This document shows positions 28,003-36,549 of a DNA stretch of 64,000 bases, piece by piece (within the stretch, counting starts at the first letter, position 1; each line of letters begins with the position of its first letter). Below the pieces are notes generated by a model that was not told the origin of the DNA, searched no databases, and worked only from the letters and a program-made list of their open reading frames with translations. The stretch is from JAFDWI01 sp963764215 (GTDB lineage Bacteria > Actinomycetota > Acidimicrobiia > Acidimicrobiales > Iamiaceae): contig CAVXRS010000005.1 in the NCBI GenBank assembly GCA_963764215.1, forward strand, positions 186,001-250,000. Direction: 5' to 3'. A program made the position numbers and the translations under genes.

Positions 28003-28035
28003 GCGTCCGGCTCGGAGCGCCGAGCCCGTGCCGGG

Positions 28036-29493
28036 TCAGTGCACCAGCACCGGGGTCGGCGGCTCCGTCGGCTCGGGGTCGTCCACTTTGCGACCCGGCA
28101 GCAGGAACGCCGGGATCAGCGCGACGACGATCAACACGAGCGAGACGGTGAAGGTCGTGCCGAACCCCTGCGCGACCGCCTCGGGTGTCGTTGCATGCTT
28201 GGTCTGGTTGGTGAGCACGACCGTCATGATCGCGGCCCCCGCGGCCGTGGCGACCCGCTGCATGATGTTCAACAGGGTCGAACCTCGGGCGATGGTCGGC
28301 CCGGTCAGCGTCTTGAGACCCGCGGTGAACAGGGGCATCATGACCGCGCCCATCCCCAGGCCCGAAACGAACAACGCGGGCAACAACACCTGGTAGGGCA
28401 TGTCGGCGCTGATCCGGGTGAGCACGAACAGGCCGGCCCCGTTCAGCAACAGTCCGGGCACCACCACCTTGGAGATGGCGACGCGGTCGGCGAAGTAGCC
28501 CGCGATCGGCATGGAGATCATCGCGCCGATGCCCTGCGGGGCTACCAGGAGCCCGGCGTGCAGGGTGTTCTCCATCCGGACCTGCTGGAAGTAGCTGGGG
28601 AGCAGCAGGTTGGCGCCGAAGAAGGCCATCGCGAACAGGAACGTGGCGATCACGGACACGGTGAGCTGGCGGTTCGCGAACAGCCGCAGGTCGAGCAGGG
28701 GATGTTCGGGTCGGAACGCGTGCCGCACGAACAGCGCGATGAGCAGCACCCCGACGAACATGGGGATCCACACCTGGGGGTCGACGACGGTGCCTTTGTC
28801 GGGGATCACCGAGATGCCGTACAGCAACAGCGCCAGCCCGGGCGACAACAGGGCCATGCCGAGAAAGTCGAACGTCTCCGACGGGGTCGGTTCGTCGGGC
28901 GGAAGGACCCGCCACGCGTACAGGATCGCCGCCACCCCGATCGGCACGTTGATCAGGAACACCCAGTGCCAACTCGCGATCTCGATCAGCCAGCCGCCCA
29001 GAATGGGTCCGGCGATCGGCCCGATGAGCATGGGCACGCCGAGCACCGACATCAACCGGCCGATCCGTTCGGGGCCCGCGGCGCGGGTCATGATCGTCAT
29101 GCCGACGGGCATGAGCATGCCGCCGCCCAGCCCCTGCAGTGTGCGGAACACGATCAGCACGCCGATGCTGTTCGCCGTGGCGCAGAGTGCCGAGCCCAGG
29201 GCGAACAGGGCCAGGGCGAGCATGTACAGGCGTTTGGTGCCGAATCGGTCCGACGCCCACCCGGACATGGGAATCACCGCGGCCAGCGCCAGGGTGTACG
29301 CGGTCATGGTCCAGCCGACCGTTGCGTAGCTGGTGTGGAAGACCCCCATGAAGGTGCGCAACGCCACGCTCACCACGGTGATGTCCAGGATCGACATGAG
29401 CGCACCGAGGACGACCACGCCGGCGACTGCCAGGGCCTCGGCGTCCAGGCCGGGTTCGGCCAATCCGGCGGGCTGGTTGGGAGTGCTTGCCAT
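28036..29493 (-). CDS. MFS drug exporter, DHA2 (EmrB/QacA) family
   Basis: The 485-residue product has about 14 predicted membrane spans and the family motifs LDITVVSVALRT in the first span, GWASDRFGTKRLYM between spans 2 and 3, and the motif C-like GVPMLIGPIAGPILGGWLIE in span 5. It is therefore a proton-driven multidrug or metabolite exporter in the inner membrane; substrate unknown. The start reads MASTPNQPAG; upstream in-frame residues are not family-like. It is divergent from the cupin gene across a 274-base gap and convergent with acpS, ending 34 bases from it. Confidence 0.93.
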   Translation of the reverse strand: MASTPNQPAGLAEPGLDAEALAVAGVVVLGALMSILDITVVSVALRTFMGVFHTSYATVGWTMTAYTLALAAVIPMSGWASDRFGTKRLYMLALALFALGSALCATANSIGVLIVFRTLQGLGGGMLMPVGMTIMTRAAGPERIGRLMSVLGVPMLIGPIAGPILGGWLIEIASWHWVFLINVPIGVAAILYAWRVLPPDEPTPSETFDFLGMALLSPGLALLLYGISVIPDKGTVVDPQVWIPMFVGVLLIALFVRHAFRPEHPLLDLRLFANRQLTVSVIATFLFAMAFFGANLLLPSYFQQVRMENTLHAGLLVAPQGIGAMISMPIAGYFADRVAISKVVVPGLLLNGAGLFVLTRISADMPYQVLLPALFVSGLGMGAVMMPLFTAGLKTLTGPTIARGSTLLNIMQRVATAAGAAIMTVVLTNQTKHATTPEAVAQGFGTTFTVSLVLIVVALIPAFLLPGRKVDDPEPTEPPTPVLVH

Positions 29494-29732
29494 GGACGGA
29501 GACCTCGACGGACGGTTTGGCCCGGGTCGCCGGTGCCGACCCGACCCTGAGCTGTGGCGACCGACCCCGACCCCGCCGAAGGGGCCCGTGCGACGGCACA
29601 TCGACCCCGTGATGGTGGCGCGGCCACCGGCGTGGCGCGGTCGGATCGTACTGCGCGCCGGGGCAATGGTCCGCACTCGAACCGCGGCCCGGGCGGGAGG
29701 CGCCGGGGCGGTCCGGCGGTGTCGATCGGAGC

Positions 29733-29760
29733 TGAAACACGTTCTATCTGGGGCTAGCGT
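29733..29760 (+). promoter_or_regulatory. KstR-like operator overlapping a leaderless promoter
   Basis: TGAAACACGTTCTA (29733-29746) fits exactly the pattern TnnAACnnGTTnnA known for the cholesterol regulator KstR of mycobacteria and relatives. It is followed by a -10 box TAGCGT (29755-29760) only seven bases before the cupin ATG, so the transcript would be leaderless. The operator would cover the -35 region and spacer. The divergent MFS gene could share it. No -35 consensus is evident. Confidence 0.5.
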
Positions 29761-29767
29761 GCAGGCC

Positions 29768-30226
29768 ATGACTCAAACAGCGATCCCCCGCGCCCTGCAC
29801 CTCGGCGAGGACGAACTGCCCTTCGTGGACGTCGGCGACGGCAACCTGCTGCGGGTGTCGATGGTCGACGAAGCGTCCGAGTTGTGGATCGTGGAGAACA
29901 TCTTCCAGCGGAGCTACACCGTGCCCACCCACCGCCACACCGGCCCGGTGTACGCCTACACCCTGTCGGGCGCCTGGAAGTACGAGGAGTATCCCGAGGT
30001 CAACCGTGCCGGATCGTTCCTCTTCGAGCCGGTGGGTTCGGTGCACACGCTCACGGTGCTCGAGGACCACACGCGGGTGTGGTTCCAGATGTACGGGGTC
30101 AACGAGAACCTCGACGTGGACGGAAACGTCGAATCGATCTTCAACGGGCCCGAGACCCTCGAGTTCTACCTGGCCATGTGCGACGCGGCAGGCCACGGTC
30201 GGCCGAACGTGCTGGTCAACCCGTGA
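29768..30226 (+). CDS. Cupin-domain protein, acetophenone-dioxygenase-like
   Basis: The 152-residue product is a single cupin barrel. THRHTGPVYAYTLSGAWKY supplies the first metal motif (two His and later Glu, EEYPEV) and GSVHTLTV the second His. The layout resembles 2,4'-dihydroxyacetophenone dioxygenase-family cupins, which cleave C-C bonds with non-haem iron, but I cannot confirm the substrate. The ATG lies seven bases after a -10 box, suggesting leaderless translation. It overlaps the P450 gene, so the two probably act in one pathway. Confidence 0.75.
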   Translation: MTQTAIPRALHLGEDELPFVDVGDGNLLRVSMVDEASELWIVENIFQRSYTVPTHRHTGPVYAYTLSGAWKYEEYPEVNRAGSFLFEPVGSVHTLTVLEDHTRVWFQMYGVNENLDVDGNVESIFNGPETLEFYLAMCDAAGHGRPNVLVNP

Positions 30227-31458
30227 GCACGGCGGCACGTCCGCGCCGACGTCGATGCCTGGGGGACCCCGACACCTTCGTCGACGCCGTTCCCCACGAG
30301 GCGATCGCCGAGCTGCGTCGCCGTTCGCCGGTGGCCTGGCAGGAGCTGCCCGGGCGACACGGGTTTCTGGGCGGTGCTCCGTCACGCCGACGTGGTGAAG
30401 GTGGCCCGCGACGACGAGCATTTCTCGGCCTCGCGGGTGGGGTCGTGCTCGAGACGCTGCCACCCGGATCGTTGGAGATGATGCGGGGGATGCTCCTGGC
30501 GATGGACCCGCCCCGCCACAACACCTACCGCAAGCCCCTCGCCGGGTACTTCCGACCGCGGGTGATCGGCGGACTCGAACCCCAGATCCGTCCGCATCTG
30601 CCGCGAGCTGATGGCCGATGCGGCCGCGGCAGGCGGAGCAGTGGACTTCGTCCAGGTGGCCGCCGGACTGCCGACCCGGGTCATCGGAACGCTCATGGGG
30701 TTGCCCGAGGCCGACTGGGCGCACCTCCACGAACTCGCCGAGGCACAGACCACCCGACAGGACGCGGCCGCCAACGGAGTGAGAGCGATTCCACGGGGTC
30801 GATCGAGATGGCCATGTATGCCATCGGGTTCGCCGCACACCGTCGCGGAGTAGAGCCGAAAGAGGATCTCACGAGCCTGATCCTGAGTTCGGATTTCGCG
30901 GGGGAGATGATGAGCGACGTCGAGTTCGGCAGTTTCTTCGTGCAACTCGTCACCGCCGGGAACGACACCACGCGGACGATGCTCTCGTCCGGCCTGTGGG
31001 CGCTCTGCCTGCATCCCGACCAGCTCACCGAGCTCCGCGGGGACCCCGGGCTGTTGCCCGGCGCGGTGGAGGAGATCCTGCGCTGGGCCAACCCCCTGCA
31101 CTCGTTCCGCCGCACTGCGATCCGCGACGTCGAGCTGTCGGGGGCGACGATCGCCGAGGGGGACAAGGTCGCGATGTACTACACCGCTGCGAACCGGGAT
31201 CCCGAGGTGTTCGACGACCCCGACACCTTCGACATCCACCGGTCCCCGAATCCCCACCTCTCCTTCGGGATCGGTGAGCACTTCTGTCTCGGCGTGCACC
31301 TGGCGAGGTTGGAGGGTCGGATCTTCTTCGAGGAACTCCTCGCCGCGTTCGGAGAACTCGAACTGGACGGTGAACCCGTGCGCTGGCGGTCGAACCTGAA
31401 CAACGGGTTCAAGCATCTGCCCGTGCGCCTCGGCGACTACCGAGCCGCAGCCGACTGA
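30223..31458 (+). CDS. Cytochrome P450, frameshifted
   Basis: The C-terminal half is intact and diagnostic: the I-helix AGNDTTRTMLSSGLWAL, the K-helix EEILRWANPLHSFRRTA and the haem-binding FGIGEHFCLGVHLARLEGR with its Cys ligand. The end NGFKHLPVRL resembles CYP125/CYP142-type steroid and terpene hydroxylases. The N-terminal half is interrupted by at least four indels (near 30365, 30440, 30590 and 30780). Corrected, the protein is about 411 residues, normal for a bacterial P450. Since essential genes nearby have the same damage, it is probably intact in the cell. GTG overlaps the cupin stop. A KstR-like site upstream fits a steroid-type role, which remains an inference. Confidence 0.87.
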   Translation: MSTAARPRRRRCLGDPDTFVDAVPHEAIAELRRRSPVAWQELPGRHGFLGGAPSRRRGEGGPRRRAFLGLAGGVVLETLPPGSLEMMRGMLLAMDPPRHNTYRKPLAGYFRPRVIGGLEPQIRPHLPRADGRCGRGRRSSGLRPGGRRTADPGHRNAHGVARGRLGAPPRTRRGTDHPTGRGRQRSESDSTGSIEMAMYAIGFAAHRRGVEPKEDLTSLILSSDFAGEMMSDVEFGSFFVQLVTAGNDTTRTMLSSGLWALCLHPDQLTELRGDPGLLPGAVEEILRWANPLHSFRRTAIRDVELSGATIAEGDKVAMYYTAANRDPEVFDDPDTFDIHRSPNPHLSFGIGEHFCLGVHLARLEGRIFFEELLAAFGELELDGEPVRWRSNLNNGFKHLPVRLGDYRAAAD

Positions 31459-31474
31459 GAGGTCGGGCGCTTCG

Positions 31475-32420
31475 TCAGGCGAACAACGCGGCGGCGCCGA
31501 CCACGCCGGCATCGTCACCGAGGGCCGAGGGCACCACTTCGATGTCGGCGTGACCGAACACCTGGTCACGCGCCACGTGTTGGATCCGCTCTGCCCACGG
31601 TGCGCCCAGACGGGACCCGAGTCCGCCTCCCAGGATCACCAACTCCACGTCGACGAGGGTGACGGCCGAGGCGATCGCCACGCCGAGCGCGTGGGCCGCC
31701 TGGTCCAACAACGAGGTGGCCGTCACGTCGCCCGCCTCCAGGGCCTCCGCCCAGTACTTGGACTTCATCCGTTCCTCGCCGGCCAGCTCCACCAGGGCCG
31801 TGGATTCACCGGCCGCGTGGCGACGGCGGGCCTCGGCTTCCATTGCGGCCCGCCCGGCGTAGGCCTCCACATGGCCGGCGCTGCCGCATCCGCAGATCCG
31901 ACCGTCGGCGGTGTAGGTGGTGTGGCCGAGCTCGCCGGCCGAGCCGGACGCCGCCGGTGCGCACCTCGCCGTCGAGGACCAGTCCGCCCCCGATTCCCGT
32001 GCCCCACCACACCGCGAGCAGGTTGTCGTGACCGGCCCCGGCGCCGTGGCGCCACTCGCCTCTGGCCGCGACGTTCACGTCGTTGTCGACCCGGATCTCC
32101 ACACCGGAGTACCCGGCATCGTCCAGCCCGGCCCCGATCAACGCCGCCAGGGCCACGTCGGCATCTCCGGTGGCGAGGTTCGGGGCGTTCCGCAGGACCC
32201 CGTGTGCCGGATCGACCGTGCCGGGTGCTCCGATCCCGACCCCGTCGAGCTCGAGGTCGTGTTCGCCGGCCACCCCGACGACCAGTTCGACGATCGCCGT
32301 CACCAGTTCGCCGGCCTCCCCGTCGGGTGTGGGCACTTTCGCCCGGTGGTGCACCGTGGCGTCGCTCACCTCGGCTGCCTCGATCTTGGTGCCTCCGAGA
32401 TCCACCCCGATGATCGCCAT
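31475..32420 (-). CDS. ROK-family sugar kinase, glucokinase-like, frameshifted
   Basis: The N-terminus IIGVDLGGTKIEAAEV is the ATP-binding DxGGTK motif, followed by GVGIGAPGTVDP, VDNDVNVAARGEW and WWGTGIGGGLVLDGEV with GTGIGGG. The frame is lost near 31950 where the zinc-type CxCGxxGCxE region is expected (ICGCGSAGHVEAYAG can be read across the break). The last 130 residues, ending VELVILGGGLGSRLG, are in the next frame. Corrected length is about 315 residues. It probably phosphorylates glucose or a related hexose in the cytoplasm. It converges on the P450 gene, with 16 bases between stops. Confidence 0.88.
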
Positions 32421-32471
32421 GTCGTCTCCTCGCACGTTGCGGCCGTTCCGATCTTCGCGCAATCGGTTCGA

Positions 32472-33501
32472 TCAGGTGTCGCACCACGCCTTTGCCAGCA
32501 GCTCGACGCTGTGCAGTCGGGTGTCGACGTCGTAGGCGACGGTGGAGACCATGACCTCGTCGGCGTCGGTGGCGGCGACCAACTCGTCGAGGTGGGTCAC
32601 CACTTCATCGGCGGTGCCGGCGATCCGCCCGGCGCGCTCCCGGGGCGGGCGGACACCCAGCAGGTTGGTCGGCTCCGGCGCGGACTCGAGCTCGGCCAGG
32701 GCGTCGTCGGGCGGGCGCAGCGGGGAGAACACCCCTCGGGCGATGTTGCGGCTCATCAGCCGGCCGGGCGCGGCGAGCCGGCGTGCCGCCGCTTCGGTGT
32801 CGGCGACCAGCACGTTCGCCGTGATCAGCAACTTCGGTTCGTCCAGCACCGGCGAGGGCTCGAAATGGGTGCGGTACAACTCGACCGCCTGCTCGGTGCC
32901 CCCGGTACCGAAGTGGTGGGCGAACGAGTAGGGGAGCCCGAGCATGCCGGCGAGTTGGGCCGAGTAGCCGCTCGAACCCAGCAGCCAGATCTCCGGAGAC
33001 GCTGGTCGGGGCGGGAGTCGCCCGGAAATGCGCGCCCAGGGTCCGTTCGTCGCGCACGTCGCCCAGCAGCGACATGAGATCGAGCAGGTCCCGGGGGTAC
33101 TCCTCGGCTCCGAGTTGGTCGGCCTGGCGGCGCAGTGCGGCCGCGGTGCGCGGATCGGTGCCCGGTGCCCGTCCCAGCCCGAGGTCCACCCGTCCCGGGT
33201 GCAGCGCTTCGAGCGCGGCGATGTGCTCGGCCACGACGAGTGGAGGATGGTTGGGCAGCATGATGCCGCCCGAGCCGACGTGGATCCGGGAGGTGAGGGC
33301 CGCCAGGTGGGCCATCAGGACCGGAGGTGTCGTCGAGGCGACCGAGGCCATGTTGTGGTGCTCCGCGACCCAGAAGCGCTTGTAGTCGAGCGCGTCGGCG
33401 AGCTGCGCGACCGAGGTGGTCGCGGCCAGGGCATCGGCGCTGGTGCGACCTTCGGAGACGATGGCCAGGTCCAACATCGACAAGGGCGGTCGTGCGGTCA
33501 T
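32472..33501 (-). CDS. Luciferase-like flavin-dependent oxidoreductase, frameshifted
   Basis: The product belongs to the LLM class of the bacterial luciferase superfamily (TIM barrel, FMN or F420). Signatures are MLDLAIVSEG, FWVAEHHNMASVAST near residue 45, the GGIMLPNHPPLVVAEHIAAL block and RVDLGLGRAPGTD. The frame breaks near 33000; the second half starts MLGLPYSFAHHF and ends with AYDVDTRLHSVELLA. Corrected length is about 343 residues. Its close resemblance is to the MsnO8/YhbW-type group whose substrates are unknown. Confidence 0.88.
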
Positions 33502-33528
33502 CCTTCCGCCCCGCGCCCAGCCCTGCCT

Positions 33529-33552
33529 TCCCCGAAATTTGCACGGCCAGGC
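33529..33552. repeat. Copy of a 25-bp intergenic repeat (CGAAATTTGCAC)
   Basis: CGAAATTTGCAC (33533-33544) followed by an inner hairpin CACGGCC-A-GGCCGTG occurs in the 79-base gap upstream of the luciferase-like gene. A stretch of about 25 bases, from CCCCGAAATTT through GCCAGGCCG, matches the reverse strand at 44327-44351 with one difference. It lies ahead of a minus-strand gene in both cases. Confidence 0.6.
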
Positions 33553-33580
33553 CGTGTGGAGCGGCTTGACGGGAAATGTT

Positions 33581-34564
33581 TCATGGCATCAGAGCGGTTG
33601 ACGACGAGACGATCCGTTCCAGGATCGCAGCCCAATGGGTCAGCAACAACCCGTGGGAACCGCCGGCGACGACGTCGACTCGGGCATCGGGGATGTGGGC
33701 CGCATACCAACGGGCGAACGCCGGTGGACAGGTCGTGTCTTCCGCGCCGGTGACGAACCGGGTCGGCACGGCGATGTCGCCGAACGGGAGGCCCGAGTCG
33801 CCCAATTGCACGGTCACGTCTCGGATGAGCCCGGCCGGTCCGCGGCGCACCGCGTCGCAACACGCGGCGGCCATCTGCACGTCGGCGCCCGAGACGGTCG
33901 AGAGCGCGTGGTCTCCGCCAATGGCGCGGTGCTCCAGCGCGGCCTCCGGCGTGGCCGGGTCGGGGACCAGCATCGGGGCGATCAACTCGGCGGCCACGTC
34001 GGGGCCCAATTCCTCGGCGGTCTCGACCATGCCCAGGCGCGCCGGTCCGGCTGCAGCTCGTACCTCCGGGTCCGCGAATGCTTCGAAGGGGACCAGGCCG
34101 CCGACGATGGTGACCGTCCTGAACCGATCGGGAGCGGCGTGAGCGGCCCCCAGCGCCCAGATCGCGCCGGCCGACCAGGCCAGCAGATGGGCGGAGTCGA
34201 TACCGAGCTCGTCCAGCACCACGGTCACGTCGGCGGCGAAGCCGGTCGGAGTGGTGCCGGCGTCGAAGGAAGCGTGGCCGAAACCGGGCCGGTCGACGGC
34301 GATCAGCCTCGCCCCCAGTCCGGTGGCGATCGTCGGATCGGGGTGCCGGGCCAGACGGGAATCCGGGGTTCCGTGGACCAGCACGACGGGGTTGCCCTCG
34401 GGGTCGCCGTCCAGGTCGGCGGCCAGCACCCGATCGGTACCGGGGAGGTCGACCACGATGTCGGGCCGGGCATCGACGAGGTTCCGCACCCGTGCGACGT
34501 CGTCGATGGTCACCTGCAGACGGTAGCGGTTGGTGCCCGACCGGCTCAGAACGGCCGCGGTCAC
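33581..34564 (-). CDS. Alpha/beta hydrolase
   Basis: The 327-residue product has the fold signatures VVLVHGTPDSR (oxyanion region), AVDRPGFGHAS, the nucleophile elbow WSAGAIWAL with Ser, a later acidic residue in TGAEDTTCPP and the catalytic His in GGSHGLLLTHW. No signal peptide is seen, so it acts in the cytoplasm. The substrate cannot be told. It starts with GTG and is divergent from nnr with only 26 bases between the start codons, so each promoter must overlap the other gene. Confidence 0.88.
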   Translation of the reverse strand: MTAAVLSRSGTNRYRLQVTIDDVARVRNLVDARPDIVVDLPGTDRVLAADLDGDPEGNPVVLVHGTPDSRLARHPDPTIATGLGARLIAVDRPGFGHASFDAGTTPTGFAADVTVVLDELGIDSAHLLAWSAGAIWALGAAHAAPDRFRTVTIVGGLVPFEAFADPEVRAAAGPARLGMVETAEELGPDVAAELIAPMLVPDPATPEAALEHRAIGGDHALSTVSGADVQMAAACCDAVRRGPAGLIRDVTVQLGDSGLPFGDIAVPTRFVTGAEDTTCPPAFARWYAAHIPDARVDVVAGGSHGLLLTHWAAILERIVSSSTALMP

Positions 34565-34590
34565 CCGGTCGACTGAGGCAGAATCGAAGG

Positions 34591-35991
34591 GTGATCCCGA
34601 TCGTCACCCCCGCCGAGATGGGCGCCATCGACGCGGCCGCTGCCGAACCGGTCGAGGTGTTGATCCGCCGCGCCGGTTCCGCGGTGGCCCGAGCGGCCCG
34701 GCGTCACCTCGGTGGCACCTATGGGCGGCGGGTCGTGGTCATCGCGGGGACGGGCAACAACGGCCAGGACGGTCGGGTGGCCGGCCGGTTGCTGGCCCGT
34801 CGAGGGGCCCGGGTCACCGTGGTCGATCCGTCGGGTCGACCGGAACGGGACGCCGGATCGGAACGCGGTGTGCTCCCGGCCTGCGATCTCATCATCGATG
34901 CCGCGTTCGGCACCGGGTTGAGTCGGTCCTATGTCCCGCCCCGACCGGCCGATCCGGCAACGCCGGTGTTGGCCGTGGACATCCCCTCGGGTCTGTTGGG
35001 GCTGACCGGAGAGGTGCTCGGCGAGCCGATGGCAGCCGCTGCCACGGTGACGTTCGCCGCGCTCAAGCCGGGCCTGCTGGTCGGCGCCGGGCCGGATCTG
35101 ACCGGCGAGGTGGAGGTCGTGGACATCGGGCTCGATGCGAGCGCGGCCCGGGCGTGGCTGGTCACCGAACACGACGTGCGCGCCTGGCTGCCTGAGCGGC
35201 CGAGAGCAACCCACAAGTGGCGGTCCGCGGTGCGGCTCGTGGCAGGATCGCCGGGGATGATGGGCGCGTCCGCGCTGGCCGGCGCCGCGGCGTTGCGCGC
35301 CGGGGCCGGCTATGTCCGGCGATCCAGTCCGGGGGTCGACCCGGCCGTGCCCGGCGCGGCCGACAGCGGACCGATCGAGATGGTGACCACCGCCCTGGCC
35401 GCGCGGGACTGGGGCGCGGCGGTGCTCGAGGACATCGAACGGTTCGGCTGCCTCGCGGTCGGCCCGGGTCTCGGTTCGGACGCCTCGGCTCCGGGTCCGG
35501 TCGCCGAATTGTGTCGGGCACCGGTGCCCCTCGTGATCGACGGTGACGGTCTGCGGGCGCTGGGAGCGGACCCTGCCACGGTGTTGCACGGGCGCGCCCG
35601 GGATCTTCCGCCGGCCGTGCTCACCCCCCACGACGGCGAGTTCGTCCGGCTCGGGGGTCGCCGGGGAGCTGACGTCGACCGGTTCGCCGCGGTGCGCGAG
35701 CTCGCGGCGCGTACCGGCGCGATCGTCCTGCACAAGGGCTCGACGACGCTCGTCGCCCATCCCGGCGGGCGGGTGGCGGTGGTCACCACGGGGGATGCGC
35801 GCCTGGCGACCGCGGGCACCGGCGACGTGCTCACCGGCGTGCTCGCGGCGTTCCTCGCCCGGGGGGTGGAACCGTGGCGTGCCGCCGCGGCGGCCGCGTG
35901 GATCCACGGCCGGGCCGCCCGCCGCAGCCCCTCAGCTGGGTTGGTCGCCTCGGACCTTCCGGCGCTCGTGCAGGAAGTGCTCGCCATGTGA
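34591..35991 (+). CDS. nnr: Bifunctional NAD(P)H-hydrate epimerase / ADP-dependent dehydratase
   Basis: This two-domain enzyme repairs hydrated NADH and NADPH. The N-terminal epimerase domain has VVVIAGTGNNGQDGRVAGRL near residue 47 and IDAAFGTGL. The C-terminal dehydratase domain begins near residue 205 and has the ribokinase-like VAVGPGLGSD, IDGDGLRAL, AVLTPHDGEF and the ATP/ADP-site TAGTGDVLTGVLAAFLARG. The usual GGGHHGDG-like start of domain 2 is GSPGMMGASALAGAAALRAGAGYV. Length 466 is slightly shorter than typical. The GTG start follows GAAGG. It precedes the CBS protein and alr. Confidence 0.93.
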   Translation: MIPIVTPAEMGAIDAAAAEPVEVLIRRAGSAVARAARRHLGGTYGRRVVVIAGTGNNGQDGRVAGRLLARRGARVTVVDPSGRPERDAGSERGVLPACDLIIDAAFGTGLSRSYVPPRPADPATPVLAVDIPSGLLGLTGEVLGEPMAAAATVTFAALKPGLLVGAGPDLTGEVEVVDIGLDASAARAWLVTEHDVRAWLPERPRATHKWRSAVRLVAGSPGMMGASALAGAAALRAGAGYVRRSSPGVDPAVPGAADSGPIEMVTTALAARDWGAAVLEDIERFGCLAVGPGLGSDASAPGPVAELCRAPVPLVIDGDGLRALGADPATVLHGRARDLPPAVLTPHDGEFVRLGGRRGADVDRFAAVRELAARTGAIVLHKGSTTLVAHPGGRVAVVTTGDARLATAGTGDVLTGVLAAFLARGVEPWRAAAAAAWIHGRAARRSPSAGLVASDLPALVQEVLAM

Positions 35992-36035
35992 GCGATGATG
36001 AATGACCGAGCAGAGCTTTCGAGAAGGGAACCGCG

Positions 36036-36545
36036 ATGGCGACAACCGAACCCACGGTGGATTCGATCACCGGCTGCATGACCACGGACGTGCTGTGTGT
36101 GCGCGCCGACGATGCGGTGCCCGACGCCGTCCGGCGGTTGGTCGAAATGGGCGTCGACGGAGCACCCGTGCTCGACGACGACGGCAATCTGGTGGGCATG
36201 CTCAGCGCGTCCGACGTGATGGTCCAAGGTGCCCGCCTGCACCTTCCCACGGTGTTCACCCTGTTCGGCATGTCCGCGGAGTTGCCCGGGGAGGCCGCCC
36301 GCTACGACCGGGATCTGGAGCGGGCCCTGGCTTCCAAGGTCGCCGATCTCATGACGCGTGACCCGCGCACGATCGACGTGGGCGCCTCGGTGGCCGACGC
36401 GGCCACGATCATGCACGACGAGGAGGTGTCACGTCTCCCAGTGCTCGACGAATCCGGGCGGGTCGTGGGGATCGTCGCCCGGGGTGACGTGCTGCGTTAC
36501 CTGATCGGCGATTCGGGTTCCGACAAGTCGAACTCGTCCCGCTGA
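36036..36545 (+). CDS. Two-CBS-domain protein
   Basis: The 169-residue protein consists of two CBS domains: residues 10-65 (MTTDVLCVRADDAV then GAPVLDDDGNLVGMLSASD) and 105-160 (MTRDPRTIDVGASV then LPVLDESGRVVGIVARGDVLRYL). Such pairs bind adenosyl nucleotides and sense energy state. There is no catalytic domain, so it presumably regulates a partner. A good GAAGGGAA site precedes the ATG. It is 4 bases from alr, so they are likely one operon. Confidence 0.9.
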   Translation: MATTEPTVDSITGCMTTDVLCVRADDAVPDAVRRLVEMGVDGAPVLDDDGNLVGMLSASDVMVQGARLHLPTVFTLFGMSAELPGEAARYDRDLERALASKVADLMTRDPRTIDVGASVADAATIMHDEEVSRLPVLDESGRVVGIVARGDVLRYLIGDSGSDKSNSSR

Positions 36546-36549
36546 ACCC

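Noticed and set aside
28039..29550. 503-codon plus-strand frame opposite the MFS exporter
   Set aside because: The minus strand encodes a complete 14-span transporter. The plus frame is His/Asp/Gln-rich, as expected for antisense of membrane protein code.
27458..29740. 760-codon minus-strand frame running through acpS and the exporter region in another frame
   Set aside because: It is the wrong frame for the exporter and antisense to acpS; no motif is present.
30223..31458. P450 as a decayed pseudogene
   Set aside because: The frame-corrected protein keeps every P450 motif, and the same density of indels is seen in essential genes.
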